Shown here: positions 6,482 to 11,815 of the stretch, one piece after another
How the letters are laid out: every line of letters starts with the position of its first letter
How positions within the stretch are numbered: position 1 is the first letter of the stretch
NCBI GenBank assembly: GCA_947383065.1
Contig: CANDCB010000005.1
Span: forward strand, 1-11,815
DNA from: an uncultured Bacillota bacterium
Lineage (GTDB): Bacteria; Bacillota_I; Bacilli_A; RF39; UBA660
DNA length: 11,815 bases
Reading direction: 5' to 3'
The notes under the pieces: model-generated
The model's database searches: none
What the model was told of the DNA's origin: nothing
Seen by the model: only the letters and a program-made list of their open reading frames with translations
Made by a program: the position numbers and the translations under genes

Positions 6482-7576
6482 GTGGCTGAAAAAATAAAAT
6501 CTCAAAAATCTATTGATGAAAAGAAAATAGAAACTACGGAAAATTTAACTAAGCAAGACATAAATAATATGCAAGAAAAAATTAATAAAGAAATTAGTGA
6601 TAAGAAAAAAATAGAAAAAAAGGTTAAACATAATTCGACTTATTTATTTATATCTTTTTTTATAAAAAGGTTAAAAGAGGACAAGATATATCTCTTTTCA
6701 TTTATAATAACTATTGCTTTTTTTGCAATTTTTTCAGTAAAAAAATTACAGGAAACAGAAGGCTATTATGATCGTCGTCAAAATGATGCTTCAGAAACTA
6801 TTCCAGCAGGTAAAAATGAGGATAATTCTTTAAATAAACCAAATAATGAAGTTTTAAATGATGAATTAGATGTTTCAGATTATATTGGGGTATATAGTCG
6901 ACATATTGATTTAGTTACACCAATTTCTATTAGTGAAACTTGTAAAGTTAAAGATTATAAAATTGTTTATCAAATAAAAAGAGATAAGACTATTTCTAAA
7001 TATCTAATAAATGATTGTTTAGGAACAGTAAAGATTTGGGCAGATACTTTAAAGTATGTTTCTAGTAGTGGAGCAAGATATATTAGTGCTAATAATGTTA
7101 ATTTTTTGTTTTCGACTAAGAATATGAAAGAAGTCGATGGGGAAACTTTTAAAATAGATGATGAAATTAATAATATTAGAGAAAATAAAAAACAAAAGAA
7201 TGTAGAGTATTATTTTTTTGATAATAGTATTATTTTACTTACAAATAATGATTTATTGTTATTAAAGGGTGCAAATATAGCTTATCAGTTATCAAATAAT
7301 TTTAAGATAGTTAATCTAGTAGATAAAATTGTTTATAAAGCTGGGGCGAAAAATCAGTTTAATTTTATTATATTTCAAGAGGATTCTTCAAAAATATGTT
7401 ATAAAGATGAAGAAATTACCAAAGAGGATTTTAAAGATGGAATAAATTATAAAATATTTACAATTAATTATGATACGGAGTCTGGAATTTTTACTCCTGA
7501 AAAAGAATTGGTTTCGCGTTTAAAAAGTTCAGGATGTAATCTTTATGAAGAAGATTTGAAGATGTTAAAAAGTTAA
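6482..7576 (+). CDS. Unrecognised single-pass membrane protein with large extracytoplasmic domain
   Basis: I do not recognise this 364-residue protein. Residues 1-66 are highly charged, Lys/Glu-rich and probably partly coiled (EKINKEISDKKKIEKKVKH). One TM helix at about 69-86 (IYLFSFIITIAFFAIFSV), with positive charges before it, predicts a type II topology with the C-terminal ~275 residues outside. Residues 90-130 look like a polar, flexible linker. From about 131 onward the pattern is beta-rich (DYIGVYSRHIDLVTPISI, KIVYQI, GTVKIWADTLKYV). Cysteines 154, 179, 306 and 352 lie in the outer part and could form disulfides. The start is GTG, supported by AGGTGA at 6471-6476 (5 nt spacing). The gene has its own promoter and terminator between tig and lon. 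The position suggests, but does not show, a link to envelope protein quality control. Confidence 0.85.
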   Translation: MAEKIKSQKSIDEKKIETTENLTKQDINNMQEKINKEISDKKKIEKKVKHNSTYLFISFFIKRLKEDKIYLFSFIITIAFFAIFSVKKLQETEGYYDRRQNDASETIPAGKNEDNSLNKPNNEVLNDELDVSDYIGVYSRHIDLVTPISISETCKVKDYKIVYQIKRDKTISKYLINDCLGTVKIWADTLKYVSSSGARYISANNVNFLFSTKNMKEVDGETFKIDDEINNIRENKKQKNVEYYFFDNSIILLTNNDLLLLKGANIAYQLSNNFKIVNLVDKIVYKAGAKNQFNFIIFQEDSSKICYKDEEITKEDFKDGINYKIFTINYDTESGIFTPEKELVSRLKSSGCNLYEEDLKMLKS

Positions 7577-7606
7577 ATATTAGACTTTAAAAACCAATAA
7601 ATGCCA

Positions 7607-7636
7607 TTTATAAAAGATATAAAAAGTTTTTATAAA
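7607..7636. repeat. AT-only inverted repeat in the lon upstream region
   Basis: TTTATAAAA (7607-7615) is complementary to TTTTATAAA (7628-7636) with a 12-nt loop. There is no T run after it on the + strand. It is made of A and T only and could be chance in such a biased region. Confidence 0.3.
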
Positions 7637-7645
7637 GTAAAAAAA

Positions 7646-7676
7646 AGAGAGAAATTTGAAATTTCTTTCTTTTTTT
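7646..7676 (+). terminator. Rho-independent terminator downstream of the membrane-protein gene
   Basis: AGAGAGAAAT (7646-7655) pairs with ATTTCTTTCT (7661-7670), with one G-U pair and a 5-nt loop, and is followed by six more T's (7671-7676). Because A's precede the stem, it could be extended by A-T pairs and might also act on the opposite strand. It separates the membrane-protein gene from lon. Confidence 0.8.
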
Positions 7677-7686
7677 GTAAAAAAAG

Positions 7687-7705
7687 CGTCAAAATGATAG
7701 ACAAA
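7687..7705 (+). promoter_or_regulatory. Possible CtsR-like operator overlapping the lon -35 (weak)
   Basis: CGTCAAA (7687-7693) and AGACAAA (7699-7705) resemble two copies of the CtsR heptad (A/G)GTCAAA, each with one mismatch, and the second overlaps the lon -35. The spacer is 5 nt whereas known CtsR sites use 3, so this may be fortuitous. No CIRCE (HrcA) inverted repeat is present. Confidence 0.25.
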
Positions 7706-7726
7706 AAAAACTAATATATATATAAT
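7698..7726 (+). promoter_or_regulatory. Vegetative promoter for lon
   Basis: TAGACA (7698-7703, 5/6 to the -35 consensus) and TATAAT (7721-7726) are separated by 17 nt. The expected start near 7733 leaves a short leader with a strong ribosome-binding site. Confidence 0.8.
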
Positions 7727-7746
7727 AGTCATTAATGTTAAATCTT

Positions 7747-7753
7747 GAGGAGG
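7747..7753 (+). promoter_or_regulatory. Ribosome binding site deciding the lon start
   Basis: GAGGAGG lies 6 nt before ATG 7760. The in-frame TTG at 7745 overlaps this site and is not a plausible start. Confidence 0.88.
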
Positions 7754-7759
7754 CGAATC

Positions 7760-10078
7760 ATGACTAATAACTTACCAGTAATGCTTCTTAAAAGAATTGT
7801 TCTTTTGCCTTTTCAAGATGTTCGTCTTGATTTAAATAGTGATATTAGTAATAAAGTTATAGAACTTTCTATGACAAAACATAATAGTGAGATTTTAATT
7901 GTTTGTCCAACTGATTTATATGAGGAATCCCCTGATGTTTCCGACCTTCCTAGTGTTGGAGTGGTAGGAAAAATAAAAAGTAAAATAGAGCTACCTAATG
8001 GTAATTTAAGGTTAGTTGTTAGTGGATATAAAAGAGTAAAAATAATTGAGTATGTTAATGAGATAAGTGATGGAGATATTTTAAAAGCTCATACAAGAGA
8101 AGTAGAGTTACCACACTATGATGAAGTGGAGGAAACAACACTACGTCGTAAGATTTTGGAGCAGTTAAATGACTATATAGAGTGTTCATCTTTAATAAGT
8201 AATAGTGTTCTTTCAAGTATTAAGGATATAAATGATATTAATAAGATAACAGATATTATAGTTTCGTTTATGCCTTTTAAAATAGAAAAAAAGTTGCTTT
8301 ATATGCAAGAAGTTAATCCGTTACATCGGGCTAATGCTTTAGTATATGATATGTCAATGGAACTTCAAGTAGCACAACTTGATTCAAAATTAGATGATGC
8401 TTTAAGAGAAGATTTTGAAAGAAATCAAAAAGAGATTGTGTTACGTGAGAAAATTGATGCTATTCGTAAAGAATTGGGAGAAACTAATTTAAAGGATGAA
8501 CTTATAAGTGATTATTTAGAAAAAATAAATGATTTAAAATGTGATGGTCGTTTAAAAAATAAATTAGTTGGGGAAGTTAAAAAGCTAGATTATACAAATG
8601 AGTCAAGCCCTGAAGTTAGTACAATAAGAAATTATTTAGATTTGTGTTTAGATTTACCTTTTGGAATTTATAGTGAGGATTGTAAAGATTTAGAGAAAAT
8701 CAAAGAGAGCTTAGATAAAACTCATTTTGGTCTAGATAAAGTAAAAGATCGTATTATTGAATATGTTGCTGTTAAGATACGCAATAAGAGTTTACGTAGT
8801 CCTATACTTTGTTTAGTTGGACCACCTGGAGTAGGTAAAACAACTTTAGCAAGAGGTATAGCTAATAGTTTAAATAAAGAATTCTATAAAATTAGTGTTG
8901 GAGGATTAAATGATTCAGCAGAATTAAATGGTCATATAAGAACTTATATTGGTTCAGGTCCTGGTAAAATAATTCAGGCTTTAAAAAAATGTGGAACAAG
9001 TAATCCTTTAATACTTATTGATGAAGTAGATAAAATGGTGAAAGATTATAAGGGAGATCCTGCTTCTGTATTATTAGATATTTTAGATCCAGAGCAGAAT
9101 AGTCATTTTATTGATAATTATGTTGAGGAACCATTTGATTTATCTGAAGTTATGTTTATTTTAACAGCTAATTATGAAGAAGATATTCCAGATGCTTTAT
9201 ATGATCGTTTAGAAGTTATAGAGTTATCTAGTTATACTGAGTTTGAAAAACTAGATATTGCTAAAGATTATTTAATTCCTAATATTTATAAAGAGCATCT
9301 TGTTTGTAGTAAAGAGATTAAATTTACTAATGATGTTATTTTGGATGTTATAAATCGTTATACAAAAGAAGCTGGAGTGCGTGACCTTCAAAGAAATTTA
9401 AGTACTATTGTGAGAAAAATAGTTACAAAATCAGTTAGAGAATCTAATACACCGATTAAAATGACGATTAAGAAGTCTGATATTTATAAATACCTAGGAC
9501 CTTATAAATATGATATTTCTAGTGTTTCAGCGACAAATGGAGTTGGTTTAGTAAATGCTTTAGCTTATACACCTATGGGAGGATCTGTTTTACCTGTTGA
9601 AGTTTTGATGTATGATGGTAAAGGAGATTTTAAAGTAACTGGTTTAGTAGGGCAAACAATGGATGAATCAGTTTCAGTGGCATTAAGTTATATTAGAAAT
9701 AAAAAAGATGAATTTCAAATTAATGAATATTATTTTCAAAATAAAGATATACATATTCATTTTTTAGAAGGCGGGATAAAAAAAGATGGGCCTTCTGCTG
9801 GTGTTTCTATAACAACAGCATTATTAAGTTTATTTTTAAATAAAGAAGTTGCTAAAAATATTGCTTTAACAGGAGAGATTTCTTTAAAAGGAGATATTTT
9901 AAAAGTTGGAGGAATTAAAGAGAAAGTTATAGGAGCTTATAATGATGGGATTAAAAAAATTTATTTGCCATATCAAAATTCTTGTGATTTAGAGGAAATT
10001 CCAACTGTTGTTAAAGAAAAAATAAAGATTATTTTAGTTAAAAATTATAAAGAGATATTTAATGAACTTTTTAAGTAA
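7760..10078 (+). CDS. lon: ATP-dependent protease Lon (LonA type)
   Basis: Lon is a hexameric cytosolic AAA+ serine protease that degrades damaged and regulatory proteins. From ATG 7760 it has 772 residues, a normal LonA length. The N-terminal substrate-binding domain (from LPVMLLKRIVLLPFQD) and the coiled linker (about 205-300) precede the ATPase. Walker A is GPPGVGKT (354-361), Walker B LILIDEVDK (417-425), the sensor-1 segment ends LTAN (468-471), the arginine finger is Arg483 and sensor 2 is in EAGVRDLQR. The C-terminal protease domain has DGPSAG with catalytic Ser679. GGIKEK (717-722) places Lys722 at the same Ser-Lys spacing as E. coli Ser679/Lys722. All catalytic residues are present. 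The gene has its own promoter and a terminator overlapping its 3' end. A heat-shock operator is only weakly suggested. Confidence 0.98.
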   Translation: MTNNLPVMLLKRIVLLPFQDVRLDLNSDISNKVIELSMTKHNSEILIVCPTDLYEESPDVSDLPSVGVVGKIKSKIELPNGNLRLVVSGYKRVKIIEYVNEISDGDILKAHTREVELPHYDEVEETTLRRKILEQLNDYIECSSLISNSVLSSIKDINDINKITDIIVSFMPFKIEKKLLYMQEVNPLHRANALVYDMSMELQVAQLDSKLDDALREDFERNQKEIVLREKIDAIRKELGETNLKDELISDYLEKINDLKCDGRLKNKLVGEVKKLDYTNESSPEVSTIRNYLDLCLDLPFGIYSEDCKDLEKIKESLDKTHFGLDKVKDRIIEYVAVKIRNKSLRSPILCLVGPPGVGKTTLARGIANSLNKEFYKISVGGLNDSAELNGHIRTYIGSGPGKIIQALKKCGTSNPLILIDEVDKMVKDYKGDPASVLLDILDPEQNSHFIDNYVEEPFDLSEVMFILTANYEEDIPDALYDRLEVIELSSYTEFEKLDIAKDYLIPNIYKEHLVCSKEIKFTNDVILDVINRYTKEAGVRDLQRNLSTIVRKIVTKSVRESNTPIKMTIKKSDIYKYLGPYKYDISSVSATNGVGLVNALAYTPMGGSVLPVEVLMYDGKGDFKVTGLVGQTMDESVSVALSYIRNKKDEFQINEYYFQNKDIHIHFLEGGIKKDGPSAGVSITTALLSLFLNKEVAKNIALTGEISLKGDILKVGGIKEKVIGAYNDGIKKIYLPYQNSCDLEEIPTVVKEKIKIILVKNYKEIFNELFK

Positions 10079-10095
10079 TTAAATATCTTTTTTTT
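10049..10095 (+). terminator. Rho-independent terminator overlapping the 3' end of lon
   Basis: AGATATTTAAT (10053-10063) pairs perfectly over 11 bp with ATTAAATATCT (10078-10088). Outer G-U and A-T pairs extend it, and a T run reaches 10095. The whole 5' arm is lon coding sequence, and the stop TAA (10076-10078) sits at the loop/3'-arm boundary. The next gene's ribosome-binding site begins only 14 nt later. Confidence 0.75.
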
Positions 10096-10120
10096 CATAT
10101 CTTTAAATAGGAGGATTATT

Positions 10121-11185
10121 ATGAAACAAATTATACCTTTTAGTAAAGATATTGTGTTTAAAACCAATATAGCTAGTATTACTAGTATATCATTAGAACA
10201 TGAAGAAAAAATTAGTGATGGTGAAGTTTCTGGTGACTTTATCGTTTTTGGTGATTATAAAATTCATAATGACACGACAGAAAAAGAACTCTTTAAATAT
10301 AAACTTCCTTTTACTGCTTTAATTCCTGATAATGTAGTGACAGAAACAATTTCTATTGATGTAAAAAATTTTACTTATGATACAGTGGAAGATGATGTTT
10401 TACGTGTTAATATAGATTTTGTAATTGAAGGTGAAGAACAAGAGGAGGAAAAAAGAATTGAAGATTTACCAGTAAAGGTGGAAGAAGGAGCAAATCCAGA
10501 AGTGGCAAATGAACTTAATTTTTTCTTAGATGATAAGATATTAAGTAATATAAGTAATGCAAGAGAAAGTGAAGTTTTAAAAGAAGATGAAAATATTAAA
10601 GAAGAAATAGAGACTTTAGAAGAAATACCAGAAAGAAAAGAAGATGAAGTTTTAAAAACTAAAGTGGAAAAAATTATTTTAGATGAAGTTTTACCTTTAA
10701 AAAAAGAAATTTTAAAAGAAGAATTAGAAGAAGGAGAAGAAGAAAGGAAAGTAAATGATGAGGATAAAATTAAAGAATTGGAAGAAAAAGTAGAGGAGAA
10801 AGTAGATGATGAAGTAAAAAAAGAAGAAGAAATTTATAGTAAGAACGTAATAAATAATCATGATAATAAATTAGAAAATGAAAGAGATTTAAAAAAAGAT
10901 GAAAAGATTGATGAAGAAAATAAAATAGAAGAAAGCCCAAAAGAGGATAGTAATGAAAGATTAGATGTTGAAAAAGATAGTGAGGAATTAAAAATAATGA
11001 ATAGTAAAGAGGAAACAATAAATGAATATGTTACTTATCATGTTCATATTGTTAAACAAGAAGAAACAATAGATGCTATAGTTAAAAATTATAATAGTAG
11101 TTTAGATATATTAAGTTCATATAATGATATAAATAGCGTTAAAGTTGGAGATAAAATAATAATACCTGAATATCTAGATGAATAG
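10121..11185 (+). CDS. spoVID: SpoVID-like protein: N-terminal beta-rich domain, acidic linker, C-terminal LysM
   Basis: The 354-residue protein has three parts. Residues 1-105 form a beta-rich domain with SGDFIVFGDYKIHN, KYKLPFTALIP and LRVNIDFVIEG, resembling the N-terminal SpoVID/SipL-type domain. Residues ~106-300 are a low-complexity Glu/Lys/Asp linker, probably disordered. Residues 306-349 are a LysM domain (HIVKQEETIDAIVKNY ... VKVGDKIIIP) of the type that ends SpoVID. There is no TM segment or signal peptide. In Bacillus, SpoVID lies on the forespore outer surface and recruits and monitors coat layers. It is 575 residues there, so this form is short. In B. subtilis spoVID is followed by ysxE and lies downstream of lonA, matching this layout. 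AGGAGG (10109-10114) precedes the ATG by 6 nt. No promoter fits between the lon terminator and this gene. A plain LysM protein of other function remains possible. Confidence 0.7.
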   Translation: MKQIIPFSKDIVFKTNIASITSISLEHEEKISDGEVSGDFIVFGDYKIHNDTTEKELFKYKLPFTALIPDNVVTETISIDVKNFTYDTVEDDVLRVNIDFVIEGEEQEEEKRIEDLPVKVEEGANPEVANELNFFLDDKILSNISNARESEVLKEDENIKEEIETLEEIPERKEDEVLKTKVEKIILDEVLPLKKEILKEELEEGEEERKVNDEDKIKELEEKVEEKVDDEVKKEEEIYSKNVINNHDNKLENERDLKKDEKIDEENKIEESPKEDSNERLDVEKDSEELKIMNSKEETINEYVTYHVHIVKQEETIDAIVKNYNSSLDILSSYNDINSVKVGDKIIIPEYLDE

Positions 11186-11815
11186 AAGTTTAGAAGTATT
11201 TAATAAATTATATAAACCTTATAAAATAACCAAAAAAAATAATGTTTATATTTTAAATACGATGGATGGCGATTTTGTAGTAAAATTAAATCCTAAAATA
11301 GATTATTCAAAGTTATATAGTTATTTATATAGTAGAAATTTTGGTTATCTTCCAGCTTTATCTAAAGATAGTCGAGATGATATGGTAGTATTAGAATATC
11401 AAGAAGATTTAAGTCTTGATAGTAATCAAAAAGCCCTAGATTTAATTAATTTAGTGGCTTTATTACATACTAAAACAAGTTATTTTAAAGATGTTCCTAA
11501 TGATACATATAAAGAGATATATGATAATATTAAAAATAATTTAACATATGTAGATAATTTATATAATAATATGTTTGAATCGTTTTTAAAGGAGGATTAT
11601 ACTAGGCCAAGTCATTATCTTTTTTTACGAAACTTCAGTCTTATTTATAATGCAATTAATTATTCTAATGCTAAACTTGATGAATGGTTTAATGAGATAA
11701 AAGATAAAAATAAAGAAAGAGTTGTTTTAGTTCATAATAACTTACAATTGGATCATCTTATAAAAAATAAAGATGAATATTTGATAAGTTGGGATTCATA
11801 TACTTTTGATACACC
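11178..11815 (+). CDS. YsxE/CotS-like kinase-fold protein, 5' part (cut by window end)
   Basis: An open frame starts at ATG 11178, overlapping the SpoVID-like gene by 8 nt, and stays open for 212 codons to the window edge. The start reads MNRSLEVFNKLYKPYKI. A FVVKL segment near residues 33-37 resembles the beta-3 lysine of aminoglycoside-phosphotransferase/CotS kinases. VVLVHNNLQLDHLI followed by EYLISWDSY resembles their catalytic H-G-D loop and later [IL]-[DN]-[FW] metal motif. Here the loop is HNN, so the catalytic Asp appears replaced and the protein may be a pseudokinase. Spore-coat-associated YsxE is the syntenic match next to SpoVID in B. subtilis. The assignment rests on synteny plus this weak fold similarity. 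Translation is probably coupled to the upstream gene, since no ribosome-binding site is evident. Confidence 0.7.
   Translation, partial: MNRSLEVFNKLYKPYKITKKNNVYILNTMDGDFVVKLNPKIDYSKLYSYLYSRNFGYLPALSKDSRDDMVVLEYQEDLSLDSNQKALDLINLVALLHTKTSYFKDVPNDTYKEIYDNIKNNLTYVDNLYNNMFESFLKEDYTRPSHYLFLRNFSLIYNAINYSNAKLDEWFNEIKDKNKERVVLVHNNLQLDHLIKNKDEYLISWDSYTFDT

Noticed and set aside
7607..7636. AT-only hairpin as a second terminator
   Set aside because: No T run follows it on the + strand and the stem has no G-C pairs. The better hairpin is at 7646-7676.
7577..7759. Hidden small gene, tRNA or riboswitch in the longest noncoding gap
   Set aside because: I find only the terminator, an AT inverted repeat and the lon promoter. 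There is no cloverleaf, no conserved aptamer core and no coding frame with a ribosome-binding site other than that of lon.
10096..10105. CATATCTTTA after the lon terminator as a sporulation sigma factor -10
   Set aside because: Only a partial match, with no properly spaced -35. The implied transcription start near 10110 would fall at the ribosome-binding site, leaving no usable leader.
10770..11018. An 82-codon minus-strand open frame rich in Leu, Phe, Tyr and His
   Set aside because: It is the exact antisense of the Glu/Lys-rich linker of the SpoVID-like gene. Its hydrophobic composition is a by-product of the purine-rich sense strand, and it has no evident ribosome-binding site or promoter.

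Overview
The window is an 11.8 kb, strongly A+T-rich stretch with every recognised gene on the + strand. Gene content and order point to a Firmicutes/Bacilli genome of reduced type, such as the uncultured, small-genome Bacilli lineages near Erysipelotrichia/RF39 (inference). TGA is used as a stop (IreB fragment, trhP1) and Trp is TGG, so the genetic code is the standard bacterial one and not the Mycoplasma code. The first 12 bases match the 3' end of an Illumina sequencing adapter, so base 1 is an assembly edge.

Block 1 (13-5093) follows the Bacillus subtilis yrzL-yrrK-yrzB-yrrL-yrrM-yrrN-yrrO-(udk)-greA order: a 3' fragment of ireB, ruvX, a DUF1292 gene, mltG, trmR, trhP1, trhP2 and greA. 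The genes are tightly packed: ireB/ruvX, trmR/trhP1 and trhP1/trhP2 overlap, and the other gaps within ireB-trhP2 are 2-9 nt. trmR-trhP1-trhP2 together form the 5-hydroxyuridine/5-methoxyuridine (ho5U/mo5U34) tRNA wobble-modification pathway. The udk gene found before greA in B. subtilis is absent. greA instead has its own good promoter overlapping the end of trhP2, and a terminator over its stop codon.

Block 2 (5096-11815) resembles the B. subtilis tig-...-lon-...-spoVID-ysxE neighbourhood with the intervening genes removed. Trigger factor, an unrecognised single-pass membrane protein, and Lon each have their own promoter and terminator. Lon is followed by a SpoVID-like protein (N-terminal beta-rich domain, long acidic linker, C-terminal LysM) and, overlapping it by 8 nt, by the 5' part of a YsxE/CotS-like kinase-fold gene that runs off the window. 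tig and lon make this a protein-folding and quality-control segment. The last two genes suggest spore-envelope functions or their remnants.

There is no gene-free stretch over 300 bases. The longest is about 183 nt (7577-7759), upstream of lon. I see no tRNA, rRNA, insertion sequence, CRISPR array or riboswitch. Most of the window is housekeeping. The least explained element is the membrane protein gene at 6482-7576.
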